Shown one piece after another: positions 55,166 through 64,000 of a DNA stretch of 64,000 bases. The position numbers and the translations under genes were made by a program. Every line of letters starts with the position of its first letter. The first letter of the stretch is position 1. Location of the stretch: positions 1,054,001 to 1,118,000 of the forward strand of contig NZ_JACWMW010000001.1 of assembly GCF_014773275.1 (NCBI RefSeq), written 5' to 3'. The notes beneath the pieces are model-generated. The model was not told the origin of the DNA, searched no databases, and was given only the letters and a program-made list of their open reading frames with translations. This stretch comes from Mucilaginibacter rigui. Its GTDB lineage: Bacteria; Bacteroidota; Bacteroidia; Sphingobacteriales; Sphingobacteriaceae.

Positions 55166-58100
55166 TTATAATGAAAAATTCACACCAACTAAAAATGTGC
55201 GCGGGCTCGCGTAGGTGCCTTCGTCAATACCAAAGTTTAGCACACCGCCATTGAGTTCGGGGTCCGTACCGCTGTAACCGGTAATGGTAAATAAGTTAGT
55301 TGCCGAGACGTAAACCCTTAACTTCTGTATGCCTGATTTTTTTGACGTGTTAAATGTGTATCCGATTTGGGCATTGCGTGCTCTCAGATATGTGCCATTT
55401 TCGACAAAATAGGAATTCGGTGTCGATCCGCTACTCACTGATGCGTCCAATTCCTGTATTGGAGCTTTCGCATTGTGATTGGAAGGTGTCCAGGAATCAT
55501 ATAGTGCGGTATAGCTTTTTGCCGTTTCAAATGACGAATAAAAGTCTCTCCAGTATTTAACGTTGTTCCATATTTTCCCACCGAATGACCCATAAAGCAG
55601 CATGTTAAAATCAAACTGCCTGTAGGTGAGGCCCAGGTTTAAGCCAGCGGTAAATTTAGGGTTGGGGTCGCCTATAAATGTACGGTCGGCGTCGTCAATG
55701 ATTCCATCGCCATTGACATCCTTATAGCGGAAACGGCCCGGTTTGACATCCGTTTGATAAACAGCATTTGGGTCCCCGGTTGCGGATTGCACCTTGGCGT
55801 TAGCAGCATCTATCTCAGCCTGAGAGTTCCAGAAACCAGCGGTCTGATAACCGTAGAACTGCCCCACAGGATGGCCGGTCTCGTTTCTTACCATGTTTAC
55901 ATCAAACCTACGTGAGATGTCTGAATAGAAATAGGTAGCGTTGTCTGATACCTTTGTGATTTTATTGTTATAAGTTGTAACAGATAGAGTACTGTTAAAT
56001 TTAAAGTCGTTGTTGAGTTTAAAATTACCTGTTACCGATATATCCAAACCGGTAGTTTTCATTTGCGCTATGTTTACAAAAGGCACGGTGCCATTGCCTT
56101 CGGTGCCTAAGTGTTCCGGGTTAAAGAGCAGGTCCTTGATATCTTTACGATAATAATCTGCCGTAATGGATAATTTGTCGCCAAAGAATGTAGCGTCCAA
56201 ACCTATATTGCTGTTAATATCTTTCTCCCATTTTGCATCGGGGTTGCCGATATGCTGCTGAAAAAATCCGGGCTGTATAACCGTGCCCCCACCTATGGGG
56301 TAGTACGATTGGCCAATGCTGCTTCCGTAAGTATTGTAAGCATTATCGGGAGTAAGATTTAACTGGTTGCCCATAATCCCCCAGCCTGCACGAACCTTTA
56401 AGTCGGATATCCAATTCACCTCTTTTAAAAAGCCTTCCTGAGAAATACGCCACCCCGCGCTGAATGCAGGGAAATAGCCGTACTGGTGTTCTTTGGAAAA
56501 CTGTGATGAACCATCCCGGCGGATAGTAGCATTGAATAAGTATTTATTATCGTAATCATAATCTAAACGGCCAAACTGCGAAAGCATGGTGTAACTATTA
56601 TGCTCGCCGTAGTTGCTTGAGCCATTGGCCGATCCTGTGTTAAGATTTACGTAGTTGGGGTCAAAATTGAAATAACCTTGCCTGGTAGCACCTAAAGAAC
56701 TTTGGTAGTCTTCAAAAGCCTCGGTTCCTAAAACCACTTTGATATCGTGCTTATTTAGTTTTTTATGATAGCTCAAAGCATTTGTCCAAGTGTAATTCCA
56801 GTTGCTGTAGCTGTCTTCGCCATAACTGTTAGTTTGCGAGTTTTCTTTGCTTTCGTAAGTTGGATAGTTGAAATAGTGAGAGTTGCCATTGCTGATATCA
56901 CCACCAAAAGTACTGCGGAAATTAAAATCTTTTAAAAAATCGGCTTCTGCGTAAATGTTACCGAAAAGGCGGTATCCCACATCACCGTTCACTTTCGAGC
57001 GTTGCTGAATTGCGACAGGGTTATTAGCATCTCCCAGGCCCGATCCATAGCTGCCTGCATAATTGCCGGCAATATCATATACAGGTATGATTGGTTGTTG
57101 ACGTATAGCCATTGTAATAACGCCATCAGGGTTGTTACCACCAACTTTAGGGTTTTTGGTTACCGAATAGGCCAGGTTTTCGCCAACCCTTACATGCTTA
57201 TTCAGGTTGAAATTTGTGTTGGCCCTTAATGTGTATCTTTTTTGATAAGTCTCTATCAAAGTACCCTGCTGATTAAAATAGTTAGCCGAAATAAGGTAGT
57301 TGCCCTGATCGCTGCCGCCACTTATTGCTATATTATGGCTGGTTATAGGTGCACTTTTAAATATCTCGTGATACCAGTCGGTTCCCGCTTTGTTAGCTTT
57401 TGTTATGCGGTAAAAGCTGTTAAAATCATCACTGGTGGTATAATTGGGGTTGACGTAATAAAGAGAGGGATCGACAGATGGGGCGCCGGCTTTTGTACCT
57501 GCCGGAGTAATATAATCTGGCAAGGTGTATTTAGTCCCTGTACCATCCGGGTTATATTGTTCGTCAGTAAAATCCGTAACGCCAGAATTGGTTTGGGCGA
57601 GGTGTTTCAGATCTGCCATTTCCTGCGGATTAAGCGTATGCCATACGTTCCCGCCTTTTGGTACCTGGGTACCATAGTAGGCATCATACTGGATGTTTAC
57701 CTTGCCTTTACCTTTTTTTGTGGTAATGATAATAACACCATTTGCAGCCCTGGCACCGTATATCGATGCCGAGCTCGCGTCTTTCAGTATCTGGAAACTT
57801 TCAACATCATTTGGGTTCAGGGTGCTTACATCCTGGGTGGGTATGCCGTCTATAACGTATAAGGGCGTATTGTTACCAAAAGTGTTAAAACCCCTAATAC
57901 GAACCTGAGGCTCTTCACCCGGCTGGCCGGAACCGATAACAGTAACGCCGGAGGCCTGGCCCTGTAATTGTGAATTCACGGATGAGGATGCTGTTTTGTT
58001 GAGGTTTTTCACGTCAACCACCGATACTGCACCTGTAAGGTCTTTTTTACGTTGGGTAGTATAACCAACCACAACCACCTCTGTCAGCGCTTTTGATTCC

Positions 58101-58699
58101 TCTGCAAGCTGCACGTTAATAATTTGTCGGCCATTCACATTGACGATCTGTGTAGCGAAGCCAAGAAAAGTGAACTCCAGCGAACTTGTACCATCAGGCA
58201 AGGTTAAATTGTATTTTCCGTTAATATCCGTAGTTGTACCAAGTGTGCTGCCTTTGAGCTTAACGGTTACACCAGGCAGTGGTTGGCCTTTAACGTCTGT
58301 AACTATGCCACTTACAGTAAGGGTCGTAATGGTTTTGTCTCCGGCGGGCTTTACAACAACTACATCATCCATTATCTGGTAAGTAAGCGCCTGATTTTGC
58401 AAAGCCAGTTTCATGATGTCGTCTATGGTAGCATCTTTTACTATAACTTGGATCTTTCTTTCCTGATCCACCTGATCGGTTCGGTAAAAAATACTGTATT
58501 TGCTATTTTTTTCGATCTGTTTAAATATTCCTTTGACGGAGATATTATGTTCGTTAAAGTTGAAGATTTTTTGAGAATAGACTGCAGCATGTATTTGTAT
58601 TAATCCGGTTAGGAGCAAAACAGTTACAAGCTTCATAATTTTGAGCGTTTTTTGCCAGACGGCAGAAGCCGTCACAGCTTTTCTGTAAAAAATAATCAT
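55166..58699 (-). CDS. SusC/RagA TonB-linked receptor with STN signalling domain
   Basis: The 1177-residue receptor has an STN domain after the signal peptide (SVKGIFKQIEKNSKYSIFYR, IDDIMKLALQNQALTYQI), a CarboxypepD_reg domain (VSGIVTDVKGQPLPGVTVKL), the conserved EVVVVGYTTQRKKDLTGAV, a plug (VRIRGFNTFGNNTPLYVIDG), and a barrel ending VGVNFSL. The STN domain signals to the anti-sigma FecR encoded upstream, which in turn releases the ECF sigma factor. SusD follows. This is a full trans-envelope regulated uptake system. Confidence 0.95.
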   Translation of the reverse strand: MIIFYRKAVTASAVWQKTLKIMKLVTVLLLTGLIQIHAAVYSQKIFNFNEHNISVKGIFKQIEKNSKYSIFYRTDQVDQERKIQVIVKDATIDDIMKLALQNQALTYQIMDDVVVVKPAGDKTITTLTVSGIVTDVKGQPLPGVTVKLKGSTLGTTTDINGKYNLTLPDGTSSLEFTFLGFATQIVNVNGRQIINVQLAEESKALTEVVVVGYTTQRKKDLTGAVSVVDVKNLNKTASSSVNSQLQGQASGVTVIGSGQPGEEPQVRIRGFNTFGNNTPLYVIDGIPTQDVSTLNPNDVESFQILKDASSASIYGARAANGVIIITTKKGKGKVNIQYDAYYGTQVPKGGNVWHTLNPQEMADLKHLAQTNSGVTDFTDEQYNPDGTGTKYTLPDYITPAGTKAGAPSVDPSLYYVNPNYTTSDDFNSFYRITKANKAGTDWYHEIFKSAPITSHNIAISGGSDQGNYLISANYFNQQGTLIETYQKRYTLRANTNFNLNKHVRVGENLAYSVTKNPKVGGNNPDGVITMAIRQQPIIPVYDIAGNYAGSYGSGLGDANNPVAIQQRSKVNGDVGYRLFGNIYAEADFLKDFNFRSTFGGDISNGNSHYFNYPTYESKENSQTNSYGEDSYSNWNYTWTNALSYHKKLNKHDIKVVLGTEAFEDYQSSLGATRQGYFNFDPNYVNLNTGSANGSSNYGEHNSYTMLSQFGRLDYDYDNKYLFNATIRRDGSSQFSKEHQYGYFPAFSAGWRISQEGFLKEVNWISDLKVRAGWGIMGNQLNLTPDNAYNTYGSSIGQSYYPIGGGTVIQPGFFQQHIGNPDAKWEKDINSNIGLDATFFGDKLSITADYYRKDIKDLLFNPEHLGTEGNGTVPFVNIAQMKTTGLDISVTGNFKLNNDFKFNSTLSVTTYNNKITKVSDNATYFYSDISRRFDVNMVRNETGHPVGQFYGYQTAGFWNSQAEIDAANAKVQSATGDPNAVYQTDVKPGRFRYKDVNGDGIIDDADRTFIGDPNPKFTAGLNLGLTYRQFDFNMLLYGSFGGKIWNNVKYWRDFYSSFETAKSYTALYDSWTPSNHNAKAPIQELDASVSSGSTPNSYFVENGTYLRARNAQIGYTFNTSKKSGIQKLRVYVSATNLFTITGYSGTDPELNGGVLNFGIDEGTYASPRTFLVGVNFSL

Positions 58700-58774
58700 A
58701 AATTTGTGTTAGTTAATTAGTTAATACAATGCTTCCCCAAGCGTAGGGTATTAGCTATTAATTGATTGATAAAT

Positions 58775-58802
58775 AACCCGGGTTGTTAGCGCAATCCGGG
58801 TT
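58775..58802 (-). promoter_or_regulatory. Hairpin in the FecR-SusC intergenic region
   Basis: The 11-base stem AACCCGGGTTG/CAATCCGGGTT (one G-T pair, 6-base loop) lies between fecR and susC. A similar GC-rich stem lies at 62850-62877 in the second system. It may alter expression of susC relative to fecR. Confidence 0.6.
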
Positions 58803-58862
58803 TTGTGGCTTTGTCGAGTTTTATCCCATAGTATTTTTTATTTGTTTAGTTGATAGTTTGAG

Positions 58863-59921
58863 TTATTTCGCTTTAGTTATTGTTATTACATCTCCTGTTT
58901 TGGAGTAGATAATTGGCGTGTTTTGTTTTATAATATCCAAAACTTTTTCCACGCTCCCTACATTGTTGAAATTACCTGTATACCGAATGGTTTGCAGTTG
59001 GATATTATCAATACTTATTTTAACATCATACCTGCGTTCTAATACCTTTGCGATTTCCAGCAGCGTTAGCCCCTCAAATATCATCAGGTTGTCTTTCCAT
59101 CCGGTATATTTAGCTTCTTGATCAGGGGTAAACTGCATTATTTGGATTTCATTAAAAGTCTTCGACGCTGCATCATTAAGCCCACGCGATGCCTCTGCTT
59201 GCTCTGATTGTCGGTTCCAGATACGAAGGTTTTGTCTTTGTTTAATATAAATCCGATTCATCGCATTGTTTTTACGCTCTGTATCTTCAATAGAAACTTC
59301 GCCTGTTACTACAGCGGTTTCAAAAAAAGAATCGTTAGGGTATGCTTTTAAATTAAACTTGGTACCTATATCCCTGACAATGTAATTTTTGGTATTCACA
59401 ATGAATGGTAGGTTCTTTTTGCCTGCTGCAATTTCAAAAAAACCTTCTCCCTCCAAATAAACATTGCGATTGGTTTTGCCAAAATCGTTGTTATATCTTA
59501 ACGTAGAGCCCGAATTTAACCAAATGATGGTACCGTCTGTTAAAGTAATCTTACGTACTCTGCCGGGGTCGGCAGCTAATTGGTTTAAAGGAGATAGGTT
59601 TGAAGGTAGGGGTTTAAAAATAAAAACAATGGTTACTGCGGCTAACAAAATATACAACGCGAGCCATGCTCTGTGCATTTTTTTTGCTTGTGGCCTTCTG
59701 TAATTAATTGTGTTTAAAAACCGAGAGTATGCTTTATCAGTATCAATCATTGTAGGCTCTAATAACAGGCTGTTTTGCCACGCCTCATATAATTGCGCAA
59801 AATACTGTTCGTTCTCCGGGTGCGCGCCTATCCATTGCTTAACAAAAGCAATTTCGTCTTCGCTAGCCTGCCTGGTAATGTATTTTACCAGTAAACTCTT
59901 TATTTCAGATTCATCTTCCAT
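58863..59921 (-). CDS. FecR-type anti-sigma factor
   Basis: The 352-residue protein has a cytoplasmic helical N-terminus (LVKYITRQASEDEIAFVKQW), one membrane segment near residues 85-105 (AWLALYILLAAVTIVFIF), and a periplasmic FecR domain (DGTIIWLNSGSTLRYNNDFG, VYLEGEGFFEIA, VRDIGTKFNLKAYPNDSF) with a C-terminal STN-interacting DUF4974-like end (LLEIAKVLERRYDVKISIDN). It transmits the SusC signal to the divergent sigma factor. Confidence 0.93.
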   Translation of the reverse strand: MEDESEIKSLLVKYITRQASEDEIAFVKQWIGAHPENEQYFAQLYEAWQNSLLLEPTMIDTDKAYSRFLNTINYRRPQAKKMHRAWLALYILLAAVTIVFIFKPLPSNLSPLNQLAADPGRVRKITLTDGTIIWLNSGSTLRYNNDFGKTNRNVYLEGEGFFEIAAGKKNLPFIVNTKNYIVRDIGTKFNLKAYPNDSFFETAVVTGEVSIEDTERKNNAMNRIYIKQRQNLRIWNRQSEQAEASRGLNDAASKTFNEIQIMQFTPDQEAKYTGWKDNLMIFEGLTLLEIAKVLERRYDVKISIDNIQLQTIRYTGNFNNVGSVEKVLDIIKQNTPIIYSKTGDVITITKAK

Positions 59922-60127
59922 TAATACTCCTAAGACAACTTACCGAACAAATACCCCCAATTATTTTTTTTCTATTTTAACATTATTAGATATTAGCCTT
60001 CTATTTATTAACGAAATAGTACTATGGTTAACAGTATCATAAAACTATTTTAATAAACATTTGCGAGCCCGAATCATTTTCTTTAACTTGTTAAAGTTTT
60101 TTAAAAAGTTCAGAAATATCTTAAAAC

Positions 60128-60691
60128 TTGATTAATGTGACAGAAGATGAGATATTGACATCAAAACTTTGTAGGGGAGATACCAAAGCTTATGAAATAC
60201 TCTTTAAGTATTATTACCCAAAGCTTACCCTTTTTGCAAACAGGTTTGTAAATGATATTAACAATGCAGAAGAAATAGCAGGGGAGGTTTTTGTAACGCT
60301 TTGGGAGAAGCGTGCAATGTTGAATAAGACTGTTAGCATTAGAGCCTACTTGTACAAAAGCACTCAAAACCGTTGCCTGAACTACCTGAAGCATCAGAAA
60401 ATAGAAAACCTTTATATTACTTATCTGCAAAAAAACAATCTGATAAATACTTGTGCAACTGATATAGAAAGTTGTTATAACGATAAAGAGCTTACTGTCC
60501 AAATAAAGTCTGCTATAGATAGTTTGCCCGGTAAATGCCGGCAGGTATTTATAATGAGCCGTTATGAGGGTTTGAAATACCGTGATATTGCGCTTAAACT
60601 CAATATATCTACTAAGACAGTAGAAAGGCATATGGGAATTGCGCTAGAGCGGCTCAGAAAATTGCTTAGGTACATGACCTACATGTTTTAG
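60128..60691 (+). CDS. ECF sigma-70 factor (partner of the minus-strand FecR-SusC)
   Basis: The 187-residue factor has sigma region 2 (ILFKYYYPKLTLFANRFVND, EEIAGEVFVTLWEK) and region 4 (SLPGKCRQVFIMSRYEGLKY, DIALKLNISTKTVERHM). No ATG is in frame; TTG 60128 or GTG 60137 is the likely start. It is divergent from fecR by about 200 bases and activates that operon in the usual model. Confidence 0.9.
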   Translation: MINVTEDEILTSKLCRGDTKAYEILFKYYYPKLTLFANRFVNDINNAEEIAGEVFVTLWEKRAMLNKTVSIRAYLYKSTQNRCLNYLKHQKIENLYITYLQKNNLINTCATDIESCYNDKELTVQIKSAIDSLPGKCRQVFIMSRYEGLKYRDIALKLNISTKTVERHMGIALERLRKLLRYMTYMF

Positions 60692-60932
60692 ACAAGCGTA
60701 ATATTACTGTGATATTGTTAGCTTTATTGGATTCTTTTTTAATTCCAATAAGTTAGCTAAGTTGACGCTACACCCTGTATGCATATATTCAATTGGAATA
60801 GTAACCCAGGGCTTTTTTCACAAGTGTAGTATTGTATGATGAATTTAAAAATTAGTGTTACATGGTAACTTTTTTAGTGCTTTTAATTATTAATACTAAA
60901 AATATCAAACCATATTTTTAGCTTAGTTAAAT

Positions 60933-61511
60933 ATGCACGAGTTGTTACTAAATGATATTCAGCTAATTGATCGCCTTAAGCAGGATGATGAGGTTGCATT
61001 GTCGTGCATTTACAAAAAATACTGGCAGCCATTATACCTGGCCGCATATCATGTTATTAAAGACAAGCAGATATGTGAGGATATTATCCAGGATCTGTTT
61101 ATCAAACTATGGAATAAGCGCCAATCTATAGAAATAACAGTGACGCTAAAAGCTTACTTATATGCATCTGTTAGGTATGAGGTTTACAGGCAGATACGTG
61201 CCGGAACTGTGCGCTGCGAGATATATGATGATCTTGTAGCACGGTTGCACACTCCCGCAGGTTATGGTACCATTGAATATAAAGAACTGATAGCCCAGAT
61301 AAGTTCAATAGTTGATAAACTGCCCGAAAAATGTCGTGAGGTGTACAAACTGAGCCGCGAAGAAAATATGTCGCACAAGCAGATAGCCTCGCATTTAAAC
61401 ATCTCTTCAAAAACAGTGGAAAACCATTTAACTAAAGCGCTCAGATTATTGCGCACCTCATTAAGCGCCGAAGTTTTGATGCTGATATTACATCAGGTCA
61501 TTAAAAAATAA
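60933..61511 (+). CDS. ECF sigma-70 factor (second system)
   Basis: The 192-residue factor has region 2 (CIYKKYWQPLYLAAYHVIKD, CEDIIQDLFIKLWNK) and region 4 (KLPEKCREVYKLSREENMSH, KQIASHLNISSKTVENHLTK). It is followed by a FecR and a SusC gene on the same strand, so it is the second signalling set. It differs enough from the preceding sigma factor that the two should not be confused. Confidence 0.93.
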   Translation: MHELLLNDIQLIDRLKQDDEVALSCIYKKYWQPLYLAAYHVIKDKQICEDIIQDLFIKLWNKRQSIEITVTLKAYLYASVRYEVYRQIRAGTVRCEIYDDLVARLHTPAGYGTIEYKELIAQISSIVDKLPEKCREVYKLSREENMSHKQIASHLNISSKTVENHLTKALRLLRTSLSAEVLMLILHQVIKK

Positions 61512-61596
61512 CCCCTTGTTAACATCCTGTTAAATTTATTTTATTTTGAGATAGGGGATACGCCTGCTTTTTTACTCTCCTGTTAAAAGCATAATA

Positions 61597-62763
61597 GTGA
61601 CCCAGCCAGAATTTTTACAACTCATTGATAGGTATTTAGCAGGAAATGCTTCTGTTGAAGAAGAACAGCTATTACTTAACTTTTTCGACAGCTTTCAGGA
61701 GGACATAGAATGGGACGAAAAATTGTTCGGTTTAAAACAACATCTGGAAGATAAAATGCTGCAACGCCTGCAGGCAGCGGTAAAAAAAGGCGCAGATACC
61801 GGTACTGTTAAAGTGTTTAGCATAGCTAAGGCCCTGAAGAAAGTAGCGGCGGTATTAATTGGCCTCACATTTATTACAGGCATATTTGTGTACAAAGCTA
61901 AAAAAGCTGCAGACCTTCAATCTATCGCACTGAAAAAGAACGCGGTTAAATTTGATGCCGAACCCGGCCAAAATAAGGCTACCCTTACCCTGGCCGACGG
62001 CTCAAAGCTGGAACTTAATTCAGCAAAAATTGGTGTGCTTGCCAAAGCCGGCCACATGAGTGTTGAAAAAACAAAAGATGGGCAGCTCATCTACCTGATA
62101 GCGCCTTCTAAAAATGCCGATGCTAATACTCCAATAGCCTTTAACACAATAAGTACACCCATAGGCGGCCAATACCAGGTAATACTGCCCGATGGAACTA
62201 AAGTTTGGTTAAACGCGGCATCATCATTAAAGTATCCTACTTTATTTAAAGGGGGGCAGCGTACTGTTGAACTTACAGGCGAAGCCTATTTTGAAGTGAC
62301 AAAAAATGCCGCTATGCCTTTTTATGTAAAGGTTAATGATATGCAGGTTAAGGTTTTGGGTACACACTTTAATATAATGGCTTATCATAATGAGCCGGCT
62401 GTAAAAACCACCCTGCTGGAAGGCTCGGTACAGTTGAGCAGTGGCGGGGTAAGTAATAAATTAAAACCAGGCCAGCAAGGGATGCTGAAAAACGGTCAGA
62501 TAACGGTATCTGATGTAAATGCCGAACATGCCATAGCCTGGAAGAATGGTTATTTTGAATTTAACCGGTCGGGCATTCATGAGATCATGAACCAGTTAGC
62601 CCGGTGGTATGATATTGAGATAGCTTACGAAGGCAATATCCCTGATGATGAATTTGTGGGCAAAATAGAGCGCAGTGCAAAGTTGTCGCAGGTATTAAAC
62701 ATCCTTAAGCTAAGTAAGATCCATTTTGTATTAGAGAACAAGAAACTTATAGTAAAACCATAA
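61597..62763 (+). CDS. FecR-type anti-sigma factor (second system)
   Basis: The start is GTG at 61597 (MTQPEFLQLIDRYLAGNASV). The 388-residue protein has a membrane segment near residues 85-105 (VAAVLIGLTFITGIFVY) and a FecR domain: DGSKLELNSAKIGVLAKAG, PIGGQYQVILPDGTKVWLNA, ELTGEAYFEVTKNA, VKVLGTHFNIMAYHNEPAVK, with a C-terminal part ending ILKLSKIHFVLENKKLIVKP. It sits between its sigma factor and its SusC. Confidence 0.94.
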   Translation: MTQPEFLQLIDRYLAGNASVEEEQLLLNFFDSFQEDIEWDEKLFGLKQHLEDKMLQRLQAAVKKGADTGTVKVFSIAKALKKVAAVLIGLTFITGIFVYKAKKAADLQSIALKKNAVKFDAEPGQNKATLTLADGSKLELNSAKIGVLAKAGHMSVEKTKDGQLIYLIAPSKNADANTPIAFNTISTPIGGQYQVILPDGTKVWLNAASSLKYPTLFKGGQRTVELTGEAYFEVTKNAAMPFYVKVNDMQVKVLGTHFNIMAYHNEPAVKTTLLEGSVQLSSGGVSNKLKPGQQGMLKNGQITVSDVNAEHAIAWKNGYFEFNRSGIHEIMNQLARWYDIEIAYEGNIPDDEFVGKIERSAKLSQVLNILKLSKIHFVLENKKLIVKP

Positions 62764-62849
62764 AATATTCACCAACTAAATTAGAACTTATGAAAAAATA
62801 TCGACAAAGCCATTAATCTTCCCTTCCTGAAAAACTTATTCCATAAAAG

Positions 62850-62877
62850 AACCGGGGTGCTGCAACACCACCGGCTT
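62850..62877 (+). promoter_or_regulatory. Hairpin in the second FecR-SusC intergenic region
   Basis: The sequence ACCGGGGTG, then CACCACCGG, forms an imperfect GC-rich stem around CTGCAA. A short start-stop frame (MKKYRQSH) lies 60 bases upstream. It parallels the hairpin at 58775-58802. Confidence 0.5.
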
Positions 62878-62941
62878 TAGCGAATGGATAAGTTAAAAAT
62901 GTTTCATCAACAGATATTCTTAAACCAAACATTACTAAGTT

Positions 62942-64000
62942 ATGCAATTAAACTTTAGTGGTAAAATACTTAATGCTTTAGGTAGATCCACCTCAAAACT
63001 GTTTTTGGCCATGAAATTAACGGTCTTTTTACTCATCATCGGTTGTTTGCACCTGAGTGCCAAAAGTTTTTCACAAACCATAACCATAAACGCCAGCAAC
63101 ACCGAGCTGGAAAAAGTATTCTCAGCTATTGAGAAGCAAAGCGGATACAGCTTTTTTTACAGGTATAAAGACCTTGCGGCAGCAAGGCCGGTAAGCCTGC
63201 AATTAAAGGATGCCTCGTTAGAAGAAGCCCTGAAAGCATGTTTTAAAAACGAACCTTTTAGCTACGCCATTGAGAATAAAACCATTGTAGTAAGTAAAAA
63301 GGACAATGCCGCCCAAACGCGTGTGGCCGAACAAAAAATAACCATAACCGGTGTTATACTGGATGAAAAAGGCGAGCCGCTACCGGGTGCTACGGTGAGG
63401 GTAAAGGGTAGTACTACTGCCGCCAGCGCCGATATAAATGGAAAGTATAGTATTAGTGCCGAGGCAACGGACATATTGGTTTTCTCGTTCCTGGGATATA
63501 AGAACACCGAGGAGCCTGTTAATGGCCGTACACAGATCAATATCAATCTCCAGGTTAATAACCAGCAGATGAACGAAGTGGTAGTTGTGGGTTACGGTAC
63601 GCAATCCAGAAAAGATGTAACCGGTGCTGTAGGTACAGTGAAGATGGAAAACATCAAAGAAATTAAAACAGCCAGTTTAGACCTTAAACTTGCCGGCCAG
63701 TTGGCTGGTGTTACTGTAAACCAGGTAACCGGTACACCTGGGGGCGGGGTATCTGTAAATATCCGTGGTGCCGGTTCGGTAGGTGCGGGCGATAACCCAC
63801 TATACGTAATTGATGGGTTCCCGTTATCTCCCGGTTTTGATCAGTATTCAAACCCTTTAAGTACTATCAACCCGGATGACATTGAAAATATCAGTGTTTT
63901 AAAGGATGCGGCCTCTACTGCAATATATGGTTCACGAGGTTCAAACGGTGTTATCCTGATCACTACTAAAAGGGCCAAAAAAGGCGAATCAAATGTTACG
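62942..64000 (+). CDS. SusC/RagA TonB-linked receptor with STN domain (3' end outside window)
   Basis: The first 353 residues are present. They show an unusually long signal region (SKLFLAMKLTVFLLIIGCLH), an STN domain (ASNTELEKVFSAIEKQSGYS, FFYRYKDL), a CarboxypepD_reg domain (ITGVILDEKGEPLPGATVRV), NEVVVVGYGTQSRKDVTGAV, and the plug (VNIRGAGSVGAGDNPLYVID, VLKDAASTAIYGSRGSNGVI). A SusD partner is expected beyond the window. The gene belongs to the sigma/FecR set on the plus strand. Confidence 0.94.
   Translation, partial: MQLNFSGKILNALGRSTSKLFLAMKLTVFLLIIGCLHLSAKSFSQTITINASNTELEKVFSAIEKQSGYSFFYRYKDLAAARPVSLQLKDASLEEALKACFKNEPFSYAIENKTIVVSKKDNAAQTRVAEQKITITGVILDEKGEPLPGATVRVKGSTTAASADINGKYSISAEATDILVFSFLGYKNTEEPVNGRTQININLQVNNQQMNEVVVVGYGTQSRKDVTGAVGTVKMENIKEIKTASLDLKLAGQLAGVTVNQVTGTPGGGVSVNIRGAGSVGAGDNPLYVIDGFPLSPGFDQYSNPLSTINPDDIENISVLKDAASTAIYGSRGSNGVILITTKRAKKGESNVT

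Noticed and set aside
57242..57862. 206-residue frame antisense to SusC
   Set aside because: It lies inside the well-defined susC reading frame and shows no protein features.
1..64000. CRISPR arrays, rRNA genes and intact insertion sequences
   Set aside because: No regularly spaced repeats, rRNA-like sequence or transposase genes were seen in any part of the window.

Overview
The window reads as a Bacteroidota genome, most like Sphingobacteriaceae (Mucilaginibacter/Pedobacter type). The reasons are two SusC/RagA genes (one with SusD/RagB) run by ECF sigma/FecR pairs, a bestrophin-like channel, HYC_CC_PP and DUF3347 proteins of the Bacteroidota copper type, MobB/MobC mobilisation genes, and promoters with the TAnnTTTG -7 element. 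The genus is inference.

Region 1 (1-22957) is an accessory island. It opens inside a type I restriction-modification operon (hsdM partial, hsdS frameshifted) that also contains a complete mcrB-mcrC pair, then hsdR and a YgjP-like metallopeptidase. An MNT-like/HEPN protein, divergent from an XRE regulator, follows. Next comes a small RRM RNA-binding protein behind a cluster of palindromes. A mobilisation module on the minus strand (HTH protein, MobC, MobB relaxase and a membrane protein encoded out of frame inside the relaxase gene) has a candidate oriT. The remaining cargo is a block of same-strand genes: a beta-helix/pentapeptide-like membrane protein, an SH3-like protein, a frameshifted SIR2-like protein, two DUF2971 proteins and a second SIR2-like protein. 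This block is the best candidate for an undescribed anti-phage system. The island appears to end at 22943-22957, where 15 bases resemble the 3' end of a tRNA-Ser, followed by a strong terminator, as expected for an attachment site.

Region 2 (23244-29536) holds a LytTR response regulator (frameshifted) with its LytS-type kinase, a divergent secreted HExxH protein, a shortened universal stress protein, and a Ca2+-type P-type ATPase.

Region 3 (29762-45583) is a heavy-metal, mainly copper, resistance cluster: an RND pump fused to a TolC-like domain, its adaptor, a lipoprotein, a CPH-type P1B ATPase, a multicopper oxidase fused to a beta-barrel-like tail, DUF3347 and HYC_CC_PP proteins, a frameshifted secreted protein, an AraC regulator with an HMA-like N-terminus, the CPC-type Cu+ ATPase CopA and a CopZ-like chaperone. 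An integrase remnant lies just beyond it.

Region 4 (46139-53167) holds PhnA-like, DUF983 and small membrane proteins, two tandem paralogous methyltransferases divergent from a Crp/Fnr regulator with palindromic operators between them, a TonB-dependent receptor, and a bestrophin.

Region 5 (53366-64000) holds two sigma/FecR/SusC uptake systems side by side. In the first, FecR-SusC-SusD runs on the minus strand, divergent from its sigma factor. The second (sigma, FecR, SusC) runs on the plus strand and leaves the window.

Four genes (hsdS, the first SIR2 gene, the LytTR regulator, the secreted protein at 41868) carry single frameshifts, three of them at or near homopolymers. Real decay and sequencing error cannot be told apart here.
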